Shown here: positions 23,407-30,841 of the stretch, piece after piece | Position numbering within the stretch: position 1 is the stretch's first letter | Layout of the letters: each line of letters opens with the position of its first letter | Source: Planctomycetes bacterium GWF2_41_51 | GTDB lineage: Bacteria; Planctomycetota; Phycisphaerae; Sedimentisphaerales; UBA12454 | DNA: 34,750 nucleotides | Direction of reading: 5' to 3' | Assembly (NCBI GenBank): GCA_001825665.1 | Contig: MHXZ01000110.1 | Span: 1 to 34,750, forward strand | Notes under the pieces: model-generated | What the model was told of the DNA's origin: nothing | Database searches by the model: none | The model's input: only the letters and a program-made list of their open reading frames with translations | Position numbers and translations under genes: made by a program

Positions 23407-24252
23407 TTAAAATTGACGACAATTGCCCCAGCTAGGATGATCCTGCTCAACACCAACAGGTTTAAATTCCGGTGATTCCGAGCTCTTCCACACAGCATGG
23501 CAGTCAACATAGAGCAGATTCATACCTTTGTTATGGAGAAACTTCTGAGGATGATACTTTTTCATCCACTCTGAGTTTGATAATGAATTTGCGGGATCTC
23601 TTACCGTTGAAGGAGAAGCAGCAAATGAACTTACGTTGTCAAGACATAAAATTGTACCTGAGCCATTTTTAATACGTTCTGCCTTTACCTGCAACACTGG
23701 CAATCTCGTGTTTGCCCCAGTAGGATCTGGTTGGCGCGGATAACAACCAAATTCACCGGATTTCCAACCGCCGCAGCCAAGCGCACGATGATTATATCCA
23801 AATGAAGGGGCCTCTCCAGAACAATACCAGTAATACCAGTTCGTGTCTTTGTTTACTTGATTGTACAAATATTCCTGTTTCGTCTTATTTGCAGATGACG
23901 ATTTTGTTGAAAAATATTTCTCGTAATTCGAGCACGTAAAAACTTTTCCATTTTTGGTGTAGGGAATAAGTTTCTGCTGCCAGAAGACAGTGGTAAGATC
24001 GTCGTTACTTTCTTTTCCTTCAGCCCTTCCAAACATAAAATCAGGCGGCAGAGTGCCTTTATTGTCACTAAGGTACATGGCCATACTCGTTCCAGTTGAT
24101 TTCATATTCGAGGCACAAACAATCCTTACGGCCTGTTCTCGGGCCTTGCTTAGTGAAGGCATCAGAATTGCCAGAAGCATTGCTATTATTGAAACCACAA
24201 CGAGGAGTTCAACCAAGGTAAAACCCATTGATTTGATATTTTTTCCGTTCAT
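23407..24252 (-). CDS. Prepilin-type cleavage/methylation domain protein
   Basis: A 281-residue type IV pilin-like/pseudopilin protein of the planctomycete kind. The processing site is G-FTLVELLVVVSIIAMLLAIL near residues 11-31, followed by the usual PSLSKAREQA helix. The C-terminal H-X9-DG element is present as HNKGMNLLYVDCHA, with the Gly replaced by Cys. The frame is open to 24339, but the ATG at 24252 has GGAGG five bases upstream and puts the leader at the right length, so I start there. It should be inserted in the inner membrane, cleaved by a prepilin peptidase, and exposed or assembled outside. Function in these bacteria is unknown; many copies per genome are usual. A strong promoter lies at 24390-24419. 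Confidence 0.92.
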   Translation of the reverse strand: MNGKNIKSMGFTLVELLVVVSIIAMLLAILMPSLSKAREQAVRIVCASNMKSTGTSMAMYLSDNKGTLPPDFMFGRAEGKESNDDLTTVFWQQKLIPYTKNGKVFTCSNYEKYFSTKSSSANKTKQEYLYNQVNKDTNWYYWYCSGEAPSFGYNHRALGCGGWKSGEFGCYPRQPDPTGANTRLPVLQVKAERIKNGSGTILCLDNVSSFAASPSTVRDPANSLSNSEWMKKYHPQKFLHNKGMNLLYVDCHAVWKSSESPEFKPVGVEQDHPSWGNCRQF

Positions 24253-24389
24253 CGTTCCTCCACCTTCTTGGATTTTGTAAAATAAATTCGAACCTTGTGA
24301 ACAAACAACTTTTGATATTTTCGTCTGTGACATTATCATTATCCCAGTTATTTATTTACTACGTGTTTAGCACTGCATCATACTTATAT

Positions 24390-24419
24390 AGTATAGCACG
24401 TATCATAGATGTATGTCAA
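24390..24419 (-). promoter_or_regulatory. Near-consensus sigma-70-type promoter of the prepilin gene
   Basis: On the minus strand -35 TTGACA (24419-24414) is a perfect match and -10 TATACT (24395-24390) differs at one base, with an 18-bp spacer. It is about 140 bp from the ATG at 24252. The spacer and -10 contain ACGTGCTATACTAT, a close relative of a motif in the PEP-CTERM gene promoter. Confidence 0.72.
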
Positions 24420-24463
24420 TATTTTAATCTAAAATTCTGTAACTTTTTTCTGTAGGGCTCGTC

Positions 24464-25795
24464 TCACGTGCTTTTATAGCCATCAAAGACCACATCCACC
24501 ATGTAATTTTTATCAATTATAGAATTACATTTCTGCATATAACGTTGAACGTATTTTTCAGCCAGTTTTTCAGGCAGACTATCGCGGTGCTTCTGTGAAA
24601 ATCTGATTGTCACAGCAGCATATTTGCTCGGAGGTACACGTTTTTTTGCGAAAAAGGCACCGTTGAGCAGAAGTTCCTCTTCCGGAACAGCATCTTCTAT
24701 ACGAACCTGCTTACATAGCCACGGCCTTGCATTATTCTGTTCCAAAAGTTCTGTCCATAAATTAATATCTTCTGGCCTTTGCACATAAAAAATCGCTATC
24801 AGCGGTACATTATGCTGTCTGGCAATTGAAGCAAATGCCGAAAGACCTGCCCTGACTTCAACCTTGTTTTTAACAGGATCAAGACGATGATATATTTCAT
24901 GGGATATGGCATCCCAGTTACGCGCATAATGCTGCGGGGAAACCCCCATACCCGTTAAATTCGCTCCTATACAATTCGAAGCACAGCCCCATAATGCTAT
25001 GTTTTCCGGCAAAAACTCACGAAGCCTCTGATAATGTTCCGCCGTCCATTGATAACGTAAATCAATCCACTGCTGACGATATGTATTTGCGGGATTTTCC
25101 CAGAAATCTTTTTCAGATGGGTCAGGCAATTCCATTTTCGTAGCATTGTAAAATTTTTCCCTACAATGAGAACACCCGCAGGTATATATATCGGGTAAAA
25201 ACTGCAGATCATCGGACATAAGGGCATCATACTTGACCTTTTCCACATGTCTTTCGATGAACGCCAGGTAAGCTTTCTGGTAATCAGGATTGTTTGGGCA
25301 GAAACATTCGTTGTTCCAGCCTTCATGGTAAACCGGTTTATTGTCCTTACTTGATATTTGCCGCCAATCGTTGAGCTTTGAACCATTGAAACTCAGTTCC
25401 TGACAATTATCAGGATAAAAAGGCACGTGATGCCTGTTCCTGATTCTAATTTCCCAGCGATCTTTTACATTCCGTACTCGGTGCACAAATGTTGCGGAAT
25501 GATGCTCAATGACTCTGAGACCATGAGCATGGCAGATTTCTGTAATTCTTGCCAAAATCTCAAGAACGCGATCAAGCACCGGAAGATAATCCCATCTGAA
25601 ATGGAATCCGAATATAACAACCGCATTAATCCCCGCCTTAGAGAAGATTTGCGCACGATTCTCCCATTTCTTTTCAACAGCATAATCAGGCCATTCAAGG
25701 TCTTCCCATGTAACCCACCATGATGCAAAATTGGCCTTTCTAATCCAGTCAAATTTCACTTTTTTATTTGATTCAATTGATTTAATCATTGTCAT
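24464..25795 (-). CDS. Putative TIM-barrel glycoside hydrolase-like protein
   Basis: A 443-residue cytoplasmic-looking protein with no signal peptide. Its N-terminal half has the layout of a beta/alpha-barrel hydrolase: ASWWVTWEDLEWPD, GINAVVIFGFHFRWDYLP, HGLRVIEHHSATF. A central MSDDLQFLPDIYTCGCSHCR combines two aspartates at a strand end with a Cys-X-Cys-X2-Cys motif, seen in uncharacterised barrel hydrolases related to GH42 or alpha-galactosidase-like groups. That places it as glycosidase-like, but no family number is assigned here. ATG at 25795 has GAG upstream (GAGCTGAATTT). It follows the dockerin gene across a terminator and precedes the prepilin gene, so it is probably transcribed alone. 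Substrate unknown. Confidence 0.6.
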   Translation of the reverse strand: MTMIKSIESNKKVKFDWIRKANFASWWVTWEDLEWPDYAVEKKWENRAQIFSKAGINAVVIFGFHFRWDYLPVLDRVLEILARITEICHAHGLRVIEHHSATFVHRVRNVKDRWEIRIRNRHHVPFYPDNCQELSFNGSKLNDWRQISSKDNKPVYHEGWNNECFCPNNPDYQKAYLAFIERHVEKVKYDALMSDDLQFLPDIYTCGCSHCREKFYNATKMELPDPSEKDFWENPANTYRQQWIDLRYQWTAEHYQRLREFLPENIALWGCASNCIGANLTGMGVSPQHYARNWDAISHEIYHRLDPVKNKVEVRAGLSAFASIARQHNVPLIAIFYVQRPEDINLWTELLEQNNARPWLCKQVRIEDAVPEEELLLNGAFFAKKRVPPSKYAAVTIRFSQKHRDSLPEKLAEKYVQRYMQKCNSIIDKNYMVDVVFDGYKST

Positions 25796-25893
25796 AAATT
25801 CAGCTCAAAAAAACCACACGCTTGTATTTCAAATTATCGGAACCATCTTCATTGCTGCTTAACAGTGTTCAAAAATAACAATTCCAAAAGCAA

Positions 25894-25914
25894 GGGGCTG
25901 TACAGTACAGCCCC
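25894..25914 (-). terminator. Rho-independent terminator after the dockerin gene
   Basis: GGGGCTGTAC-A-GTACAGCCCC is a perfect inverted repeat 14 bp past the dockerin-protein stop codon. On the minus strand it is followed by TTGCTTTTGG. The GC-rich stem and the position support a terminator, though the T-run is interrupted. Confidence 0.7.
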
Positions 25915-25927
25915 ATTTTCCCTTAAA

Positions 25928-27700
25928 TCAAGGATTATTATTCTGGAGCCAATCTTCAGCCAGGATGTTGAAATCCAAAGCGTCAACTGTTGAACTGTGA
26001 TTGAAATCAGAATCCAGTGTACCGGACATCAACCACTGATCTACAAACATGGACAAATCTTCAGAATTTACTTCGCAGTCATAATTCAAATCGCCGAGAT
26101 AACCCTGCCCGATCTTATGCACCTCATAACAATTGGCAGGATTGGTAATCACAACACCAACCACAAAGATGCCGAGCGAACTGGCAGATCCGCTGATCTG
26201 TTTCTTTGTTGTGTCGATCGAACTGGTAACGTCAACCCACTGGTCAGTCTGGTATTGATAAATCTTCAGGTCGGCTTCTGTCATTTCAAGTTGAGCCGAC
26301 AGCAGATCATCATAGCGGACCACGATGCCAACATTCGAAACCGAAGCGGTATTTTGAAAATCCCAGGCGCCTATGACACGAAAAGAATTTACCGGCAGAT
26401 CCGAGCGACCATCGCAAAGCAGATTGCCTGTTAAAGTTCCAGCCATTGACGAATCAAAAGTAATCCTGGCACTGTTGATCATATCGATATCAGTATCCTC
26501 GGCGGCTTCGCCCCAGTTGCATATGTTAGTTCCTGATGCAACCAGGATAGACGGAAGAACCAGCCGGCCTTTATTTTCAGCGTACCAACCGTTAGCACTG
26601 CCAACTGCGTTGTCGTTAGGTTCTTGAACAGAACTCATTGAAGAGAAATCCAAATCTCTCTCGATTCCATAACCATTGGCATCAATAATACCTGAGTTAG
26701 AGAGTGTACCGCCAAATGCAACAGTACCCCAGCCATTGAAAATACCCAAATTGGAACGCACCGTTATATTGGTATATGGGCCGTCCAAAGTGCCTGTCGT
26801 ATTTACATCTCCGAGATTGAACGTTGCTTCTTTAGCGAGACGGTCAAAGCCAATTATCAAATCAGTCGGATTTGTCGCCGTTACGAAATCCTCGAAGGTA
26901 ATAGTACCGCCATTCATGTTGAAAACACCATTGCAATCCTGATTAGCCAGAGCTAACTGGTTGGTAATAATCGAACCGCCATACATATTGAACTCAGCGT
27001 CACATCTCAAATCTACACCAGGCGACGAGTTACCAACAACAAGCCCGGCATTTGCTTCGCGGTTACATGTTGTCGTTAAGGTGCCGCCATACATATCATA
27101 TTTAGCGTCGGCATTATCGTGTACAAAAGCTCCGCCATATTCAGGCTGCTTTGAGCCAATTCTGATCTGGCCCATAAGATTACCACCATATTGCCATATA
27201 TTATTAATGTGTTCCTGAGCATTCAATTCACCCATTAATCTAACGGTGTAATTGCCGGGGTGAAGGTACAGGGTTCCGCCGCCTTCGCCGGGTTCGCCAC
27301 CGACATTAAAATAACCCAGGATTATCTGAAGGATATAAATATCTGCCCCATGGCCGATGGCATTAATTACCGGGTTGTCATTATCGTCTTTCTCACGGAT
27401 CATACAAGTTCTGTCATCGTCGACAAAAACAGTATCTCCCCACACTGTTCCATCCGGGTCAGTTTTTAGAACTCCCCAACGAGGAATGGAATACCATGGC
27501 ATTCCATAAACATCACACCATGGTGTCGTAAGATCGTAATACCAGTCACTGTTCAAGGGATCATCCGGGTCATCCAGGTTGTATGTTCGCCAGTCCTCAA
27601 AGAAATAGGATCTCTGTGGATCGTAAGCGAATAGCCAACTGGTATTTGCCATTATTATTAATCCAACAATAATGACTTTTATAAATAATTTATGATTCAT
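25928..27700 (-). CDS. Secreted beta-helix protein with C-terminal dockerin type I domain
   Basis: A 590-residue exported protein. The signal peptide is residues 1-25 (MNHKLFIKVIIVGLIIM then NTSWLFA), with cleavage before YDPQ. The middle contains G-rich repeats such as MYGGTLTTT, MYGGSIITN and MNGGTITFED, as in beta-helix passenger-like proteins. The end (524-590) is a dockerin with two calcium-loop repeats, GDLNYDCEVNSEDLSMFVDQ and SDFNHSSTVDALDF, each ending in a WL pair. Dockerins bind cohesin domains in surface or secreted complexes; no cohesin is in the window. The frame extends to 27769, but ATG at 27700 has GGAGAT just upstream and begins the signal peptide, so I start there. It is a clear paralogue of the next gene's product. 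Confidence 0.88.
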   Translation of the reverse strand: MNHKLFIKVIIVGLIIMANTSWLFAYDPQRSYFFEDWRTYNLDDPDDPLNSDWYYDLTTPWCDVYGMPWYSIPRWGVLKTDPDGTVWGDTVFVDDDRTCMIREKDDNDNPVINAIGHGADIYILQIILGYFNVGGEPGEGGGTLYLHPGNYTVRLMGELNAQEHINNIWQYGGNLMGQIRIGSKQPEYGGAFVHDNADAKYDMYGGTLTTTCNREANAGLVVGNSSPGVDLRCDAEFNMYGGSIITNQLALANQDCNGVFNMNGGTITFEDFVTATNPTDLIIGFDRLAKEATFNLGDVNTTGTLDGPYTNITVRSNLGIFNGWGTVAFGGTLSNSGIIDANGYGIERDLDFSSMSSVQEPNDNAVGSANGWYAENKGRLVLPSILVASGTNICNWGEAAEDTDIDMINSARITFDSSMAGTLTGNLLCDGRSDLPVNSFRVIGAWDFQNTASVSNVGIVVRYDDLLSAQLEMTEADLKIYQYQTDQWVDVTSSIDTTKKQISGSASSLGIFVVGVVITNPANCYEVHKIGQGYLGDLNYDCEVNSEDLSMFVDQWLMSGTLDSDFNHSSTVDALDFNILAEDWLQNNNP

Positions 27701-27732
27701 GTCGATCTCCTTAGAGCGTCTTGCAACGTTAT

Positions 27733-27763
27733 GTTTTGGGAGGACACAATGTCCTCCCAAAAC
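27733..27763 (-). repeat. Perfect hairpin between the paralogous secreted-protein genes
   Basis: Arms of 14 bp (27733-27746 and 27750-27763) are perfectly complementary around a 3-nt loop; the core is GGGAGGACA/TGTCCTCCC. It lies 16 bp past the PEP-CTERM gene stop and 32 bp before the dockerin-gene ATG. No U-run follows on the minus strand, so it could be an attenuating terminator or an mRNA-stabilising stem between co-transcribed genes rather than a simple terminator. Confidence 0.65.
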
Positions 27764-27779
27764 AATCAATTCATAATAA

Positions 27780-29243
27780 TTAGTGACTTCTTTTTCTTAA
27801 AAACGCAGCACCTATACCCAAAAGAATAAGGGTAACCGGCTCAGGAACACCTACTGCGAACGTCCCGAAGGAATCCGTCGATATGGATATCTGGTTAGCA
27901 AGCGAATCAACCGTACCCGCCATAGCTACCCAAGCACCATTAACAAGTTTGTATACATTGAGTGATGATTCATCAATGCCGAGTCCTGCGGCCTTGGCAT
28001 CATCAAATCTGAAGATAATATTGGCGTTTGCAAATGCCAGTTGGTCAATCTGCCAAACTGCCAGGAATGCCAAACCGTTATGAGCGGCAACATCGCTGCG
28101 ATCTTCAGCCAAAAGTGCCGCAGTAAGCTTGCCTTCAGAAGCACCTGTGAAGTTTACACGCAAACTGTTGACGAGATTGGTCGAAGTGAAATAGGAATCG
28201 TCACCCCAGTTATAGCTGCCATCACCGGCGGCAACTGTGATTGACGGCAGAAGAAGTCTGCCATGATCAACAGCATACCATCCGTTTGTGGTTGTATTAA
28301 TATTTTCATAAGTTTCAACGTGGTTAAATTGTGAGAGATCCAGGTCACGGTCAGTTCCATAACCATCGGCCTTGACAACGCCGTCATTCCAGAGCCTTGC
28401 AGCAGTTGAACCTGCGCCGCCCAGATCAAAAACGCCCCAGCCGCGCAGCATGGAATTGCGGCTATCAATTGCAAGACTTGCATCTTGGCTCATCTGAATA
28501 GTTCCTGTGCCGGCAGCATCGCCGAGGTTGAATTCGGATTGAACCGAACCTGCCCCTGAACCAATCGCACCGATATAGAAATTTCCGCCATACTGAACAC
28601 CATTGAGCGTGCCGCCTGTCATATTATAAATGCCGGTGCTGCCGCTCTTGCCGACTGCGAAAGCGTTCGTTGTTAAAGTACCGCCAATCTGATTCATTGT
28701 TACGTTACCACCGCCAGCGTCGCCAACTACGAAGCCGTCGCTCCTAGCTGTCATCTGACCGCCATTCAGATTGATCGTGGCGTCACCACCGATACGCACG
28801 CCAGTGCTCGAAAATGTACCGGCATTCTGGGTGACGGCAGCGTTTCCATTAATACCGATATTGGACTGGTTAGTTACCTCCAAGTTAGCACCGGCTTCTA
28901 ATTGCATGCTTCCCGCACAGCCCCAATATCCGATCCACAAACCTCTGGTGGAGGCATCGGTGTTGATAATAGCTGTATTAGCCATCGGATCGCTACCCCA
29001 GTTCCAGCCGTCCATAATGAAAACATTGTCACCGTTTTCGGTACTCGGTATATATGCAGGATCAAAGTGTCCCCCGGTGTTATTAAAGTCCATCCACGCG
29101 CTAATATTATTCCAATTTGCGGAAGTACCGCTCGGGTCATCCGAATCACCGGCACTGAAAAACATTGAATTACCGGCAAAAGACATGGACACTAAACTGC
29201 AAAGTAACAAAGCTGTAACTAAAAATCTTGACTTCTTCATCAT
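27780..29243 (-). CDS. Secreted beta-helix protein with PEP-CTERM sorting signal
   Basis: A 487-residue exported protein. The signal peptide is residues 1-23 (MMKKSRFLVTALLLCSLVSM then SFA), cleaved before GNSM. The body has Gly/Asn-rich repeats (LNGGQMTAR, MTGGTLNGVQ) of beta-helix character. The C-terminus (466-487) is the PEP-CTERM tripartite signal: VPEP, a hydrophobic helix (VTLILLGIGAAFL) and a basic tail RKRSH, a substrate for exosortase-type sorting. AGGAG lies 7 bases before the first ATG. A near-consensus promoter is at 29366-29394. The C-terminal third of the ectodomain is homologous to the next gene's product (RDLDLSQ.../RDLDFSS..., NGWYAVDHGRLLLPSI/NGWYAENKGRLVLPSI). Confidence 0.9.
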   Translation of the reverse strand: MMKKSRFLVTALLLCSLVSMSFAGNSMFFSAGDSDDPSGTSANWNNISAWMDFNNTGGHFDPAYIPSTENGDNVFIMDGWNWGSDPMANTAIINTDASTRGLWIGYWGCAGSMQLEAGANLEVTNQSNIGINGNAAVTQNAGTFSSTGVRIGGDATINLNGGQMTARSDGFVVGDAGGGNVTMNQIGGTLTTNAFAVGKSGSTGIYNMTGGTLNGVQYGGNFYIGAIGSGAGSVQSEFNLGDAAGTGTIQMSQDASLAIDSRNSMLRGWGVFDLGGAGSTAARLWNDGVVKADGYGTDRDLDLSQFNHVETYENINTTTNGWYAVDHGRLLLPSITVAAGDGSYNWGDDSYFTSTNLVNSLRVNFTGASEGKLTAALLAEDRSDVAAHNGLAFLAVWQIDQLAFANANIIFRFDDAKAAGLGIDESSLNVYKLVNGAWVAMAGTVDSLANQISISTDSFGTFAVGVPEPVTLILLGIGAAFLRKRSH

Positions 29244-29365
29244 TTTCTTACTCCTACCAAATAAATAAATTTTTTATTACACGAAACTTACTAAACTAGA
29301 ATGCCAAAACTGTTTGTTTCTTCTTTAAACCTCCTTTCAAAAACTTAATCTTACGACGTTACGCT

Positions 29366-29394
29366 ATTATACATACTATACTACGTTGAGTCAA
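29366..29394 (-). promoter_or_regulatory. Near-consensus sigma-70-type promoter of the PEP-CTERM gene
   Basis: On the minus strand -35 TTGACT (29394-29389) and a perfect -10 TATAAT (29371-29366) are separated by exactly 17 bp. The spacer contains ACGTAGTATAGTAT, which matches the prepilin-gene promoter motif at 11 of 14 positions. Confidence 0.78.
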
Positions 29395-29476
29395 CTTAAA
29401 AACTTAAACTTCCCCATTTCTTTGAAAAATTTTCAGGCAAGTAGTTTTTAATCAGAAATCTCCCGTCTGATGACAA

Positions 29477-29496
29477 AAAAAATGGAACCATTTTTT
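29477..29496 (-). terminator. Possible terminator of the acetyltransferase operon
   Basis: A 9-bp inverted repeat, AAAAAATGG / CCATTTTTT, with a 2-bp centre. The minus strand continues as T-run then GTCATC. It lies about 175 bp beyond the acetyltransferase stop. The stem is A/T-rich and the loop must open, so the call is weak. Confidence 0.35.
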
Positions 29497-29670
29497 CATT
29501 TAATTCTTTTATATATAAAGAGATATGTCATGGTTAAACAGGACGATTTAATGGAGTTCTAACGTCGGATTTTCATGATTTCTGAACTAAATTCAAGCGA
29601 TTTGTCCCCCTTGTCAAAAAATTCTTGCGGATGGATTTTCCTAAACCAAATTGCACCCTTATTTTTAGTG

Positions 29671-30774
29671 CTAAACCTTTATGAATATCTTTTTGCTATA
29701 CAATATGTATAGAAATATAATTTCGCAAATCAGTGTGCATAGACCGAGAACTATCGGTGACAAGCCGGTTCCAACAACTCTCATTACACCGCCAAAAATA
29801 AAATCAGTCATGTATTTAAAATCAATAATGCCTCGAGCACAGATATAGATCGTAAGGGGATTTAAACCGATCAGCATAAGTGGAAAAAACACTTTCTTTA
29901 CGCCCCATATATCGACAACAAGATAAAAAACTGTCAACAACAACAAAGACCAACCCGCGGTATAAAGGACAAATGAACTCGTCCAGAGTTTCTTAATTAT
30001 TGGAAAATACATTCCCCAGCACAAACCGGCACACAGACAGGCAATTCCAGCAACACTGATAATAAGACATTTACGGTAACTATTTATTTTCTGGTTCTTG
30101 AGCAGATTACCAGCCAGAGCCCCTGCAATCGCAAGCACTGAAGCGGGCAAGGTCATCAAGATGCCCTCAGGATCGCCAGAGCCCCAAAGCAACTGGCCCG
30201 GAACTATAAGTCTGTCGATGAATGAAGCAAAATTTCCGTCAGGCGTAAGGACGCCGGCTCCGTAGCCGGGAACAGGAACAAGTTTCATCAGAAGAAAATA
30301 AAAAAACAGGATGCCTGCGGCACAAATTGCCTGATATAACGGCCGAAAATTAATTACGATTATTGCCGACCAAAAATATGCCAAGCCTATGAGGCCTAGT
30401 ACGCTTGCATACCTGGCATCTGCAAATTTAAGATCCGTTGTAAGACCGTTATAAAATATTCCGAGCAGTATTAAAATCACCGCTCTCCTGATTACCTTTA
30501 AATATAAACTCCGTTTCTGGTGCGAGGACAGATATCTCTCAAACGAGAACGGCATTGCCACACCGGAAATAAATATGAAAAGAGGGAAAATCAGATCGTA
30601 GGCAGTAAAACCGATCCATTCGGTGTGTTCTAAATGCCTAGTGAGAGGCTGTAAACAAGGCCAGCCTAAATAGGAAATCAGGCCCCCTGCCAGAGAGCAG
30701 CCGCCAATAATCCAGAACATATCAAATCCTCGAAGGACATCAAGACAAGCAAGACGGCTATTTACTTCCTTCAT
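29671..30774 (-). CDS. Transmembrane acetyltransferase of the NagX/HGSNAT (DUF5009) type
   Basis: A 367-residue membrane protein with about ten hydrophobic segments. The N-terminus LACLDVLRGFDMFWIIGG and the following HLEHTEWIGFTAYDLIFPLF with its conserved His match the family of bacterial relatives of heparan-alpha-glucosaminide N-acetyltransferase. Bacterial NagX is proposed to acetylate glucosamine at the inner membrane. The open frame reaches TTG at 30786; the ATG at 30774 has GAGG 8 bases upstream and is chosen. It lies 67 bp after a DegT aminotransferase gene and downstream of a symporter gene, so an amino-sugar role fits the context. Acyl donor and substrate are not shown by the sequence. 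Confidence 0.85.
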   Translation of the reverse strand: MKEVNSRLACLDVLRGFDMFWIIGGCSLAGGLISYLGWPCLQPLTRHLEHTEWIGFTAYDLIFPLFIFISGVAMPFSFERYLSSHQKRSLYLKVIRRAVILILLGIFYNGLTTDLKFADARYASVLGLIGLAYFWSAIIVINFRPLYQAICAAGILFFYFLLMKLVPVPGYGAGVLTPDGNFASFIDRLIVPGQLLWGSGDPEGILMTLPASVLAIAGALAGNLLKNQKINSYRKCLIISVAGIACLCAGLCWGMYFPIIKKLWTSSFVLYTAGWSLLLLTVFYLVVDIWGVKKVFFPLMLIGLNPLTIYICARGIIDFKYMTDFIFGGVMRVVGTGLSPIVLGLCTLICEIIFLYILYSKKIFIKV

Positions 30775-30841
30775 ACAAATCCTCAAATTAAAACAGATTT
30801 ATCAAATTTTAAATCCTATCTAAAGTGAATTGATTGACATA

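Larger units (their letters stand above)
29244..29670. other. 427-bp non-coding stretch between membrane acetyltransferase and PEP-CTERM genes
   Basis: It contains the promoter of the PEP-CTERM gene at its left part (29366-29394) with a roughly 120-bp 5' untranslated region. To the right are a hairpin-like repeat AAAAAATGG-AA-CCATTTTTT (29477-29496), followed on the minus strand by a T-run and so a possible terminator for the acetyltransferase gene, and AT-rich sequence with no gene that I can support. Confidence 0.5.

Noticed and set aside
26900-27200. MYGGT/MNGGT repeats as a tandem DNA repeat
   Set aside because: The similarity is at protein level (beta-helix coils) with varied DNA; not a nucleotide repeat array.
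28771-29268. Plus-strand frame of 165 codons
   Set aside because: Antisense to the PEP-CTERM gene, whose signal peptide, repeats and sorting signal are clear; the frame has no start site or family features.
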